This document shows, piece by piece, positions 7,944 through 16,644 of a stretch of 64,000 nt of DNA. The position numbers and the translations under genes were made by a program. The stretch lies in NCBI RefSeq assembly GCF_016735515.1, contig NZ_JAERQZ010000001.1, positions 4,762,746 through 4,826,745 of the forward strand, given 5' to 3'. Under the pieces are notes generated by a model. It saw only the letters and a list, made by a program, of their open reading frames with translations. It made no database searches and was not told the DNA's origin. Each line of letters begins with the position of its first letter. The first letter of the stretch is position 1. This stretch comes from Piscinibacter sp. HJYY11. Its GTDB lineage: Bacteria; Pseudomonadota; Gammaproteobacteria; Burkholderiales; Burkholderiaceae_C.

Positions 7944-8638
7944 GCCGTGCCCCCGATCTCGCTGCTGCGCTTCCACAGGGTGTGCGTGCCGGCTGCGGTG
8001 ATCGCAGTGATCAGCAGCGTGACCGCGCCGTACGCGAAGAGTCCGATGCCCGGCGTGGCGCTGGTGAGCGAGGCACAGCGCACCACTGCGACCAGCGTGC
8101 CGAGCAGGAAGACTTCGACCATGCCCCAGCGCGTGACGAAGTGGAGCATGTGCATCGCCGGCACGAAGCCGCGCGGCACGATGCCGCGCACCAGCGAGCC
8201 CAGCAGGTAGAGCCGCAGGATGGTGAAGACGAGCGGGAAGACGAGCGCCGTGGCGGCGGTGAGCACGGCCACGAGGGGCTGGCCGGCCGCCCAGGTGGCC
8301 TCGATCGCCTCGGGCAGGGTGGCCTGGCTCACCACGCCCTGGAAGTCGAGCGTGACGATGGGGGCGCTGTTGCCGACGATGATGAGCAGCAGCGACGCGA
8401 TGGCAAAGGCCAGCAGTTTCTCGGTGCCGAGCACATGGCCACGGCCGAGCAGGGCGTTGCAGCGGCGGCAGCGTGCCACCGTGCCGCGGGCGAGCGTGAT
8501 GCGTTCGTGCACCGCATCGCATTCGTGGCAGACGACCAGGTCGGGCCTCGCGGCCAGGGCGACTGCGGTGCCTGTGGCGCGAGCGGCCGCCGGCGCATAC
8601 GGCGCGTGGGCGTGGGCGCTCGGCACGGGGTCGGTCAT
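7940..8638 (-). CDS. pqiA: Paraquat-inducible protein A, first half-protein
   Basis: 232 residues. After about 30 low-complexity Ala/His/Pro residues there is a zinc ribbon (VVCHECDAVHE and ARCRRCNALLG) and four hydrophobic segments. The PqiA signature appears as TRWGMVEVFLLGTLVAV. It is the first gene of the leftward pqi operon. Its ATG at 8638 lies 49 bases from the stop of the upstream GAF-Fis regulator, which is on the same strand. It works with the second half-protein as the inner-membrane part of the Pqi lipid system. Confidence 0.9.
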   Translation of the reverse strand: MTDPVPSAHAHAPYAPAAARATGTAVALAARPDLVVCHECDAVHERITLARGTVARCRRCNALLGRGHVLGTEKLLAFAIASLLLIIVGNSAPIVTLDFQGVVSQATLPEAIEATWAAGQPLVAVLTAATALVFPLVFTILRLYLLGSLVRGIVPRGFVPAMHMLHFVTRWGMVEVFLLGTLVAVVRCASLTSATPGIGLFAYGAVTLLITAITAAGTHTLWKRSSEIGGTA

Positions 8639-8687
8639 CCGGCCATCTTAGCCGTGCCCCTCGTGGTGGCACAGCCGGGCCGAGCGA

Positions 8688-9902
8688 TCACCCCGCGGCC
8701 TCTGCGGCTGCCGCCCGGAGCTTGCGGTAGATGGTGTTGCGGGCCACGCCGAGCTGGCGGGCGGCACGCGAGATGTTGCCGCCGGCGGCGTCGACCGCCT
8801 GGCGGATGGCGGCCATCTCCTGGGCGTGCAGCGTTGTCGGGGGGAGGGCAGCCGGCGACGCGCTGGGCTCGGGCGACTCGGTGCTGCGAAGGCTCTCGGG
8901 CGCACGGCTCGCGGGCGCGGGCGGCACCGGCTCGCGTGGCACCGCCACGCCGGTCGCAAGCGACACGCTCGGCCACAGCGTCGGCCAGTTGAAGAGCGCC
9001 CGTGCGTAGACCGGCGTGCCGGTCATGTCGCCGTACTGCAGCATCAGCGGCATGGGCTCGTCGGCGCGGTGGCGGCAGTGGTCGGCGATCGCGGACACGC
9101 GGGTGCCGAAGATGGCTTCCAGCCCCAGCCGGCGCAATGCCGGCATGTTCAGCCCGAGGTGCTCGAGCGCGGCGCGGTTGGCGCCGAGGATGCTGCCGTC
9201 GGGCGCGAGCGCGATCATCGCCTCGCGCATGGTGCCGAGCATGCGCTGCTGCGGGTGGAAGTGCAGGCGCAAGCCGTGGCGGAACTTGTCGGCGAACCAC
9301 TGGTTCTCGATCATGCGGGCCGACATCGTCACCATCGCCAGCGTGTGCGGGTGGTACGAGGAGTGATGGCCGCTCACGTCGAGCACGCCGATCATCTGGC
9401 CGGTGTGGTCGAAGATCGGCGAGGCCGAGCAGGTGAGGAAGCGGTTGGCCGCGAGGAAGTGCTCGTTGCCATGCACGAGCGTCGGCGCTTCGGTGAAGAG
9501 CGCGGTGCCGACTGCGTTGGTGCCCTTCGAGGCCTCGGACCAGTTCACCCCTGGGGCGAGCGCGATCTGCTGCAGCCGCTCGAGGAAGCTGTCGTCGCCC
9601 ACCGCCTGCAGGATGCTGCCGTCGGTGTCGGTGAGGGCCACCGCACTCTTGGTGAAGACGATCTGCTCGAAGAGCATCTCCATCACCGGCGTGGCGTGCT
9701 CCAGCAGGCGCTGGTGTGGCTCGCGCATCAGGCGGGCGCCGTAGGCGGAGAGCGGGTTGAGCTCGGGGACAGAGTGCTCGGTCAGGCCGAGGGCACGGCA
9801 GCGTTCATGCGACTGCTGGATGGTGTGGACATGCTCCGGCCCGATGGCCAGATCGAAGGTTCTCGCACCAGGCGCAAGCGCTGCCGCAGCGTGACGGTCC
9901 AT
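8688..9902 (-). CDS. AcoR-like GAF-Fis regulator lacking the AAA+ domain
   Basis: 404 residues. The first 220 residues match the AcoR sensory region: RTFDLAIGPEHV-type opening, then a GAF domain with WSEASKGTNAVGTAL and LTCSASPIFDHTGQMIGVLDV. Residues about 222-300 look PAS-like (ALAPDGSILGANRAALEHLGL). A Pro/Ser-rich linker leads to a Fis-type helix-turn-helix (GGNISRAARQLGVARNTIYRKL, about 370-396). The sigma54-activating AAA+ module that normally sits between is absent: no Walker A or GAFTGA motif. The start has GAGGAG upstream. It may act as a repressor or a sigma54-independent regulator. The target is unknown; the pqi operon lies downstream on the same strand. Confidence 0.85.
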   Translation of the reverse strand: MDRHAAAALAPGARTFDLAIGPEHVHTIQQSHERCRALGLTEHSVPELNPLSAYGARLMREPHQRLLEHATPVMEMLFEQIVFTKSAVALTDTDGSILQAVGDDSFLERLQQIALAPGVNWSEASKGTNAVGTALFTEAPTLVHGNEHFLAANRFLTCSASPIFDHTGQMIGVLDVSGHHSSYHPHTLAMVTMSARMIENQWFADKFRHGLRLHFHPQQRMLGTMREAMIALAPDGSILGANRAALEHLGLNMPALRRLGLEAIFGTRVSAIADHCRHRADEPMPLMLQYGDMTGTPVYARALFNWPTLWPSVSLATGVAVPREPVPPAPASRAPESLRSTESPEPSASPAALPPTTLHAQEMAAIRQAVDAAGGNISRAARQLGVARNTIYRKLRAAAAEAAG

Positions 9903-10042
9903 GAAGTCTCCTCGGCGAGACCGGGGCGTGCCAGTGGTGTGGGCGCCGGCTCGGGAGGGGCCATTCTGCGCCTCTTCGGTACAACGTCTGTCACCCAGGG
10001 GAAAGGTCGTCTACGGGTGGACCCTAGGCCCCTGGCGGAACG

Positions 10043-12616
10043 CTAGGCGTTGCTGGTCGCGCGCACTTCGGCGAGGCTGGTCACGCCCTGCAGCACCTTC
10101 TCGATGCCGTCCTGGCGCAGGGTGCGCATGCCCTCGGCCATGGCGGTGTGCAGCAGTTGCTCGGTGCGCGCGCCGGTCTGCACCAGGCGGCGCAGCTCGC
10201 GGCTCACGACCATCAGCTCGTGCAGGCCGGCACGTCCCTTGTAGCCGGTGTGGCCGCAGTGCTCGCAGCCCGGGCTGTGGAAGTGCACCAGCCGGCCGTC
10301 GCGGCCGAAGCGCTCGGCCCAGTCGGCGAGCAGCGACTTGCGGTTGAGCGTCTCGTGGTCGGGCGGGCAGACGTGCAGGTAGTCGTCGAGCAGCTCATTG
10401 ACCTCGTTGTCGCCCAGCGGGCGCGACGTGCGGCAGTGGTTGCAGAGCTTGCGCACCAGGCGCTGGGCCAGCACGCCGAGCAGCGAGTCAGCGAAGTTGA
10501 AGGGGTCGAGGCCCATGTCCAGCAGGCGCGTGACCGTCTCGGGGGCGCTGTTGGTGTGCAGGGTGCTCAGCACCAGGTGGCCGGTGAGCGAGGCCTCGAT
10601 GGCCATCTGTGCGGTCTCTTCATCGCGCATCTCGCCGACCATGATCACGTCGGGGTCGGCGCGCAGGAAGGCACGCAGGGCCTTCGCGAAGGTCCAGTCG
10701 ATCTTCGGGTTCACCTGCACCTGGCGCAGGCCGGGCTGGGTGATTTCGACCGGGTCTTCGGCCGTCCAGATCTTGCGCTCGGGCACGTTGATGTGGCTGA
10801 GCGCCGAGTGCAGCGTGGTGGTCTTGCCCGAGCCGGTGGGGCCCACGCACAGCACCATGCCGTAGGGGCGCTCCATCACCTCTTTGAGCTGCTGCAGGTT
10901 CCAGGGCGAGAGGCCCAGGTTGTCGAGCGGGATGGGCTTGGCCGAGGCCAGGATGCGCATCACCACGTCTTCCAGGCCGTTGTTGGTGGGGATCGTGGCC
11001 ACGCGCAGCTCAATCTTGTGCTGCGCGCTGAATTTGGCGAAGTTGATCTTGCCGTCCTGCGGCTTGCGCTTCTCGGAGATGTCGAGGTCGCACATGATCT
11101 TGATGCGCGCGATCACCGCGTTGCGGTAGTTGGGCGGTAGCTCCAGGTGCGTGCGCAGCAGGCCGTCTTTCCGGAAGCGGATCTTGATCTTGTCGCGGCC
11201 GGGGTAGCTCTCGACGTGGATGTCGGACACACCGTCCTGGTGCGCCTCGATGATCATGTTGTTGATGAGCTTGACGAGCGAGTTGTCGCTCTGCTCGATC
11301 TGGCGGTCGTCAGTGGGCGTGAGGGCTTCGAGGTCTTCCTTCTCGAGCGTCTCGACAAGCTTGTCGGTGCCTTGCAGGTCGAAGGGGATCGGGTCGGCCG
11401 CGTTGACGTTGGCAAAGCGCAGCGGGATGGCGGCGCCGATCTTCTCGTAGGCAGTATTGAGCACGTCTTCCATGCGCGAGCACTGCGCAAGCACGGCCAC
11501 CGTCTTCATCTGCGTGATGAACTCGATCTCGTCGACGATGGCGCGGCGGCGCACCGGGTCGTCGAGCGCGATCACGAGGCGGCCTTCGCGCAGCATCAGC
11601 GGCATCACCTGCAGGCGCATCGCCACCGAGAAGGGCAGCTTGCGCAGAGCGTCTTCCTCGAAGGGGAAGGCGTCGAGGTTGACGAGCGGGTAGCCCATCT
11701 TGCGGGCGAGTGCCGTCTGCAGGTCTTCGCGCGAGACGATGCCCATCTTCACCAGCAGCTCGCCGAGCGGCACGCTGCGGTCCTGCTGCTGCTGCGCGAG
11801 CGCGTCGTCGAGCTGGGCCTGCGAGACCATGCCGAGCGAGGTGAGCGCCTCGCCGATCTTGACCATCGGCATCTTGGCCTGCTTCTCGATCGCGGCCATC
11901 AGCTGCTGCGGCGTGACGACCTGGCGCTCGAGCAGGATGTCGCCGAGTTTCTGGTGGCGCATCTGCTGCTGGCGGCCGACGGCCTGCTCGACCTGCTGCG
12001 GCGTGGCCGCCTTCTGGTCCACCAGCACGTCGCCGATGCGCGGGCCGATCTCGAAGCCGGTGTAAGCCGCCTTGGGCACGAAGAGGCGCTGCACCGAGCC
12101 CTTGTCGTCGACCGGCGGGAAGAGGAAGAGGCCGTGCCCGGTCTCGACGTGGCCGATCGTCGTGCCCTCGATCGTGCCGCCATCGGGCAGCAGCACCTTG
12201 TAGCTGCTGCGCGGGCGCTGCTCGAGCATGGCCGCATGCTTCTCGTGGGTCAGCAGGGCGGTGGTGATGGGCTTGAGCGGCTCCATCACGCGCAGCGATC
12301 GGAACTGGTGGAAGCGCAGCGGCATCGTGGTGCGCGCCGGCGGTACCTGCACATGCGCGACCTGGTCATCGGGCACGAAGAAGATCAATCGGCCGGCCAC
12401 GGCCTTGCCATTGGTGCCGACGAACTCACAGCCTTGCGCCTGGTGCTGCTCGTCAGCGGCGGGGTAGGCCGCAAACGGCGGCGTGGGCCAGAGGAAAGCG
12501 GGGTGGCGGGTCTTCTCCGCAGGCTCCGGCGTGGTCGCCATGCGCGGCGGCAGCGAGACGGGCGCGCTGGCGTCGGTGGCGAAATCCATGTTCACGAAGT
12601 CGGAGAGGTCGGACAT
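10043..12616 (-). CDS. GspE/PulE/PilB-type secretion ATPase with extended N-terminus
   Basis: 857 residues. The C-terminal half is a complete GspE-type motor: Walker A GPTGSGKTT near residue 590, the Asp-box TAEDPVE, Walker B-like DPDVIMVGEMRD, the His-box STLHTNSAPETV, and a zinc-binding pair CNHC (about 725) and CEHC (about 785). The N-terminal 430 residues are longer than usual. They begin with a PilZ-like stretch of about 180 residues, followed by repeated MshEN/GSPII_E_N-type helices (GDILLERQVVTPQQL, GEALTSLGMVSQAQL, GELLVKMGIVSREDL). Such domains often bind c-di-GMP. No other secretion or pilus motor genes are adjacent, so the machine it drives cannot be named. Confidence 0.9.
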   Translation of the reverse strand: MSDLSDFVNMDFATDASAPVSLPPRMATTPEPAEKTRHPAFLWPTPPFAAYPAADEQHQAQGCEFVGTNGKAVAGRLIFFVPDDQVAHVQVPPARTTMPLRFHQFRSLRVMEPLKPITTALLTHEKHAAMLEQRPRSSYKVLLPDGGTIEGTTIGHVETGHGLFLFPPVDDKGSVQRLFVPKAAYTGFEIGPRIGDVLVDQKAATPQQVEQAVGRQQQMRHQKLGDILLERQVVTPQQLMAAIEKQAKMPMVKIGEALTSLGMVSQAQLDDALAQQQQDRSVPLGELLVKMGIVSREDLQTALARKMGYPLVNLDAFPFEEDALRKLPFSVAMRLQVMPLMLREGRLVIALDDPVRRRAIVDEIEFITQMKTVAVLAQCSRMEDVLNTAYEKIGAAIPLRFANVNAADPIPFDLQGTDKLVETLEKEDLEALTPTDDRQIEQSDNSLVKLINNMIIEAHQDGVSDIHVESYPGRDKIKIRFRKDGLLRTHLELPPNYRNAVIARIKIMCDLDISEKRKPQDGKINFAKFSAQHKIELRVATIPTNNGLEDVVMRILASAKPIPLDNLGLSPWNLQQLKEVMERPYGMVLCVGPTGSGKTTTLHSALSHINVPERKIWTAEDPVEITQPGLRQVQVNPKIDWTFAKALRAFLRADPDVIMVGEMRDEETAQMAIEASLTGHLVLSTLHTNSAPETVTRLLDMGLDPFNFADSLLGVLAQRLVRKLCNHCRTSRPLGDNEVNELLDDYLHVCPPDHETLNRKSLLADWAERFGRDGRLVHFHSPGCEHCGHTGYKGRAGLHELMVVSRELRRLVQTGARTEQLLHTAMAEGMRTLRQDGIEKVLQGVTSLAEVRATSNA

Positions 12617-12736
12617 TTCGGTGCTCGCTTTTTGGCTCTTTGATCCTATTCAGGCGGAGCGGGGCTGATCTTTCGAAATGGGGTGAGAAGGTCACGCTGC
12701 TTGCGACTTTCTTCGCGGCCGCGTTCGGTGCGGCGG

Positions 12737-12841
12737 CAAGGGCTTGGGGGCAGCGGATTCCTCCGTGTCCCCCTTTGGTGACCCTACCGGGTCACCAAAT
12801 TCCTCCTAATACCTGCGGAATCCGCTGCCCCCAAGCCCTTG
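12737..12841 (+). repeat. Long inverted-repeat element, copy 1
   Basis: Perfect 25-bp outer arms (12737-12761 and 12817-12841) enclose a perfect 11-bp inner stem (12774-12784 with 12789-12799) and a TACC tetraloop. The segment between left outer arm and inner stem reads TCCGTGTCCCCC. The segment after the inner stem contains TCCTCCTAATACCTGC. Copy 2 on the opposite strand keeps both segments and the tetraloop type but has different stem sequences. The element lies in the 419-base gap between the TRAP permease stop and the GspE-type gene start; nothing in this gap looks coding. Confidence 0.8.
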
Positions 12842-12895
12842 TCGCGAGACGCACAGGCATGCCCCGCTAGAAGTCCAGGCATGCCACGATGTTTT

Positions 12896-13010
12896 GCGCC
12901 AAGGGGATGGGGTGGGCGAATTCTGTAGGTAAAGGAGGAGCCCGTTCACCACGGCAGTGGTGAATGGGCGGGGGACACGGAGGAATTCGCCCACCCCATC
13001 CCCTTGGCGC
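12896..13010 (-). repeat. Long inverted-repeat element, copy 2
   Basis: Perfect 28-bp outer arms (12896-12923 and 12983-13010) enclose a 13-bp inner stem (12940-12952 with 12957-12969, one G-T pair). Read on the minus strand, the unpaired pieces are CTCCGTGTCCCCC, a TGCC tetraloop, and TCCTCCTTTACCTACA. These align with copy 1, while outer and inner stems are unrelated in sequence. The element starts 26 bases downstream of the TRAP permease stop and could end that transcript, though no T-run follows. The two copies are separated by a spacer holding a 10-bp direct repeat, CAGGCATGCC, at 12854 and 12876. Confidence 0.8.
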
Positions 13011-13035
13011 CGCCGCAAGCGCCAGCAAGCACCGC

Positions 13036-14349
13036 CTATGATTTAGAGACGCCCATCACCACATCCGGCAGCCACGTCACGAGCTGCGGGAACACCGTGA
13101 TGATCGCGATGCACACCACCAGGCAGCCGAAGAACGGCACCGCCGCACGCGCGATGACGTTGCTGTCCTTGCCCGTCATGTTCTGCAGCACGAAGAGGTT
13201 GAAGCCCACCGGCGGTGTCACTTCCGCAATCTCGACCAGCAGCACGATGAAGATGCCGAACCACACCAGGTCGAAGCCGGCCTTCTGGATCATCGGCAGC
13301 ACCACCGCCGAGGTGAGCACGATCATGCTGATGCCGTCGAGCGCGGTGCCGAGCACCAGGTACACGACCACGAGCACGGCGATCAGGGCATAGGGGCTCA
13401 GGTTGAGCGCGGCCACGCCCTCGGCCAGCTCGCGGGGGATGCCGGTGAAGGCCATCGTCTTCGCCAGGAAAGAGGCGCCGGCGAGGATGAACATGATCAT
13501 GCAGCTCACCCGGGTGGCGCTCATCAGCCCGTCCCAGAAGTTGCGCCAGGTGAGGGAGCGGCTGGAGATCGCAATCGCGAGCGAGCCCAGCACGCCGAAG
13601 GCCGCGCACTCGGTGGCGGTGGCCCAGCCGGCGACCAGCACCCACACGATGAAGAGGATGAGCAGCGCACACGGGATGAGGCTGCCGGAGCGGCGCAGCT
13701 TGTCCGCCAAGGTCGTGGGCGGCTCGGCGGGCGGCACCTTGTCCGGGTGTCGCAGGCTCCACCACGCGATGTAGCCCGAGAAGAGCAGCATCAGCAGCAG
13801 GCCGGGGATGAAGCCGGCGAGGAACACGCGGATCACCGACGCATCGGCCGCCACGGCATAGACCACCATCGTGATCGACGGCGGAATGAGGATGCCCAGC
13901 GTGCCGGCGGTGGCCAGCGAGCCGAGGGCGAGCCGTTCGTCGTAGCCGCGGCGCTTGAGCTCGGGCAGCGCCACCTTGCTGATCGTCGCGCAGGTGGCCG
14001 CCGATGAGCCCGACACCGAGCCGAAGATGCCGCAGCCGAGGATCGTGGTGTGCATCAGCCGGCCGGGGATGCGGTTGAGCCAGGGGGCGAGGCCTTCGAA
14101 CATCTGCTCCGACAGGCGCGTGCGGAACAGGATCTCGCCCATCCAGATGAAGAGCGGCAGCGCGGCCAGCTCCCAGCTCGCGGTCGTCTCCCAGAAGGCG
14201 GTGAAGAGGTTCTTGCCGGGCAGGGTGGTGGTGAAGAAGAACTGGCCGATCCAGCCGACGATGGCCAGGCCCATGGCGATCCACACACCGCCGCCGAGCA
14301 GCAGCAACAGGATGAAGAGCAACAACCCGCCTATTGCAATCAGGCTCAT
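13036..14349 (-). CDS. TRAP transporter large permease (DctM type)
   Basis: 437 residues with about 12 hydrophobic segments and the DctM family opening IAMGLAIVGWIGQ. Typical motifs include PLFIWMGEILFRTRLSEQMFEGLAPW, GCGIFGSVSGSSAATCATI and GILIPPSITMVVYAVAAD. It is the sodium-coupled membrane subunit of a TRAP solute importer. It follows the small permease by 23 bases, in a P-Q-M operon. The substrate is set by the binding protein and is not evident. Confidence 0.95.
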   Translation of the reverse strand: MSLIAIGGLLLFILLLLLGGGVWIAMGLAIVGWIGQFFFTTTLPGKNLFTAFWETTASWELAALPLFIWMGEILFRTRLSEQMFEGLAPWLNRIPGRLMHTTILGCGIFGSVSGSSAATCATISKVALPELKRRGYDERLALGSLATAGTLGILIPPSITMVVYAVAADASVIRVFLAGFIPGLLLMLLFSGYIAWWSLRHPDKVPPAEPPTTLADKLRRSGSLIPCALLILFIVWVLVAGWATATECAAFGVLGSLAIAISSRSLTWRNFWDGLMSATRVSCMIMFILAGASFLAKTMAFTGIPRELAEGVAALNLSPYALIAVLVVVYLVLGTALDGISMIVLTSAVVLPMIQKAGFDLVWFGIFIVLLVEIAEVTPPVGFNLFVLQNMTGKDSNVIARAAVPFFGCLVVCIAIITVFPQLVTWLPDVVMGVSKS

Positions 14350-14372
14350 GCGATGGGACTCATCTGGCTTTT

Positions 14373-14939
14373 CTAGATGTCTTCCGAGAAATCACCGCGC
14401 GCGTGCCGCTCCTCGACGAGCCGCACGTAGGTCGGCTTCTCCCCCTTGAGCACGATCACGAGTTCGTCGAGCACCGCCACCGCGAAGAGCACCGCGCCCA
14501 GCACGAAGCTCATCTGCGGGATCCAGATCGGGATGGGCACCATGTTGCCGGCGATGTCGTTGAAGGCCCAGCTCTCGTGCGTGAAGCGGATGGCCCACCA
14601 CGCGAGGTAGCCGATGGCCAGCGCGGCGATGCTGAGCGACACGATCTCCAGCACGCGCACCACGCGCGGCGGCAGCTTCTCGAGCAGCAGCGTCACACGC
14701 ACGAAATCGCCGTGCTTGAAGGCGTGGGCCATGGCGAAGAAGGCCGACGCCGCGCACAGCCACGACACCACGTCGGCGACCCACCCCACGCGCCAGCCCG
14801 CGTAGCGGCCCACTGCAGCCAGGATCATCAGCACGAAGATCGCCAGCACCGCGAGCGCCGCGGCCTGCCCGGCGAGCAGGTACAGCGCATCGAGGCCGCG
14901 CCGCAGCGGCCCGGGGTGGCGTGGGGCGTGATCCGTCAC
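14373..14939 (-). CDS. TRAP transporter small permease (DctQ type)
   Basis: 188 residues with four predicted membrane helices. The layout matches DctQ: a first helix LAVLAIFVLMILAAVGRY, then a second near FAMAHAFKHGDFVRVTLLLEKLP, a family landmark. It partners the large permease. Its ATG lies 4 bases after the stop of the binding-protein gene, so the three genes form one operon. Confidence 0.93.
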   Translation of the reverse strand: MTDHAPRHPGPLRRGLDALYLLAGQAAALAVLAIFVLMILAAVGRYAGWRVGWVADVVSWLCAASAFFAMAHAFKHGDFVRVTLLLEKLPPRVVRVLEIVSLSIAALAIGYLAWWAIRFTHESWAFNDIAGNMVPIPIWIPQMSFVLGAVLFAVAVLDELVIVLKGEKPTYVRLVEERHARGDFSEDI

Positions 14940-14943
14940 GCCG

Positions 14944-15909
14944 TCATTTGCGGTAGGCGTTCACGACGGCCTGGCCTTCGGGGCCGGCCTTCTGCAGCCA
15001 CTCGTCGAGCATGGCCTGGCCAACCTTCTGCATGTCGGCCTTGAGTTGCGAAGAGGGCGCGACGATGGTCATGCCGTTCTTCTTCAGGAGTTCCATGTAC
15101 TCGTTGTTCTTCGCCTTGGACGTGGCCCAGCCGCGCGTCTCGGCGTCGGCCGCGGCCTTGAGCACCGCAGCCTGCGTGGGCTTGTCGAGCGCGTCGAAGG
15201 CGGACTTGTTGGCCAGCACGGCGTTCTTGGGCAGCCAGGCCTGGGTGTCGGTGAAGAACTTGAGGTGCTCGTAGGTCTTGGTGTCGTAGCCGGTCGAGCC
15301 CGAGGACATGTACGACTCCACCACGCCGGTGGCCATGGCCTGCGAAAGCTCCGCCGCCTGCACCGTCACGGGCTGCGCACCCAGCAGCTCGGCCAGGCGC
15401 GAGGTGGCGGGGCTGTAGGCGCGCCACTTCACGCCTTTGAGGTCGGCCGCGGAGGTGATCGGCTTCTTGCTGAAGATGCCCTGCGGCGGCCATGCCACCG
15501 CATAGAGCAGCATCAGGCCCTGCTCGGCGAGCTTCTTCTCGAGGATGGGCTTCTGCGCCTTGTAGAGCTTGGCCGACTCGTCGTAGCTGTCGGCCAGGAA
15601 GGGCAGGCCGTCGGCACCGAAGATCTGCCATTCGTTCTGGTAGTTCACGAGCAGGATCTCGCCCGCTTGCGCCTGCCCGCCCTGCACCGCGCGCTTGATC
15701 TCGGGCGCCTTGAAGAGCGAGGCGTTGGGGTGCACCGTGATCTTGAGCTTGCCGCCGGTCGCCTTGTCGACGTCGCTGGCGAACTGGGTCAGGTTCTCGG
15801 TGTGGAAGTTCGTGGCGGGGTAGGCCGAGGGCAGGTCCCACTTGGTCTGGGCCTGGGCGGCACTTGCCAGCAGCAGGGTGGCAGCAAGCAAGGGCAGGTG
15901 AAATCGCAT
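14944..15909 (-). CDS. TRAP transporter periplasmic substrate-binding protein (DctP type)
   Basis: 321 residues. The signal peptide MRFHLPLLAATLLLASAAQA is followed by the mature start QTKWDLPSAYPATNFHTENL, typical of DctP proteins for organic acids. Later landmarks are KAPEIKRAVQGGQAQAGEILL and KGVKWRAYSPATSRLAELLG. I chose the ATG at 15909 because it begins the signal peptide and is preceded by an AAGGAC-type ribosome site; an upstream frame extension lacks sense. It is the first gene of the TRAP operon. The substrate is unknown. Confidence 0.93.
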   Translation of the reverse strand: MRFHLPLLAATLLLASAAQAQTKWDLPSAYPATNFHTENLTQFASDVDKATGGKLKITVHPNASLFKAPEIKRAVQGGQAQAGEILLVNYQNEWQIFGADGLPFLADSYDESAKLYKAQKPILEKKLAEQGLMLLYAVAWPPQGIFSKKPITSAADLKGVKWRAYSPATSRLAELLGAQPVTVQAAELSQAMATGVVESYMSSGSTGYDTKTYEHLKFFTDTQAWLPKNAVLANKSAFDALDKPTQAAVLKAAADAETRGWATSKAKNNEYMELLKKNGMTIVAPSSQLKADMQKVGQAMLDEWLQKAGPEGQAVVNAYRK

Positions 15910-16067
15910 GAGCGTGTCCTTGGTGGGGATGGAAATGCGAGGGTAAGCGGTCGCCCGGTGGGTGGTATCCGGGCTTCTACGCGTGGGCAATGCAAGCCCC
16001 GTTCCACGTCGTCCCATGCGCGCACGCGCACCTTCAGCTGGCCGGGCGCCTGCCGATATCCCCCTGG

Positions 16068-16556
16068 ATGATTGCCGCGCCCCTGCCCGACGACGAAGAC
16101 CAGCGGCTCGCAGCGCTGCGGGCCTTGCTCATCCTCGACACGCCGCCCGAAGAGCGCTTCGACCGCATCGTGGCGTTTGCCGCGAGCGAGTTCGATGTGC
16201 CGATGGCGCTCATCAGCCTCGTCGACAGCGACCGGCAGTGGTTCAAGTCGCGCATCGGCCTGAGTGCCTGCGAGACGGCGCGCGACGTCTCCTTCTGCGC
16301 CCATGTGGTCCACGACCGCGAGACCCTCCTGGTGAGCGACGCGCTGCGCGACCCGCGCTTCCATGACAACCCGCTGGTGACGGGCGACCCGCACATCCGC
16401 TTCTATGCCGGTGCACCGCTGACGCTCAAGTCGGGTGCCGTCGTCGGCACCTTGTGCGTGCTCGACACCCGCGAGCGCAGCTTCGACGCCATCGACCGCA
16501 GCATCCTCGAATCGCTGCGCCTGCTGGTGGTGGCGGAGCTGGAGCGCACGGCATGA
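16068..16556 (+). CDS. GAF-domain sensor protein
   Basis: 162 residues, a single GAF domain: LLILDTPPEERFDRIVAFAA, then VPMALISLVDSDRQWFKSRIGL, SFCAHVV and FYAGAPLTLKSGAVVGTLCVLD. This is the subtype often found fused to GGDEF or kinase domains; here it stands alone. The start at 16068 (MIAAPLPDDEDQR) fits homologues, although the ribosome site is weak and an in-frame ATG at 15990 exists. A receiver-domain gene follows 88 bases downstream, suggesting a small signalling pair. The ligand is unknown. Confidence 0.8.
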   Translation: MIAAPLPDDEDQRLAALRALLILDTPPEERFDRIVAFAASEFDVPMALISLVDSDRQWFKSRIGLSACETARDVSFCAHVVHDRETLLVSDALRDPRFHDNPLVTGDPHIRFYAGAPLTLKSGAVVGTLCVLDTRERSFDAIDRSILESLRLLVVAELERTA

Positions 16557-16644
16557 GCGCCGGGTCCGAGCGCCGGGCCGCCCCAAGCCGGACGAGTGCC
16601 TCTCGGGGGATCGTGAGCGGCAAAGCCGCGCACGAGGGGCTGAC

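Noticed and set aside
12737..13010. Insertion sequence or transposon as the source of the inverted repeats
   Set aside because: There is no transposase gene and no target-site duplication that I can see, and the two copies have different arm sequences, unlike a copied IS.
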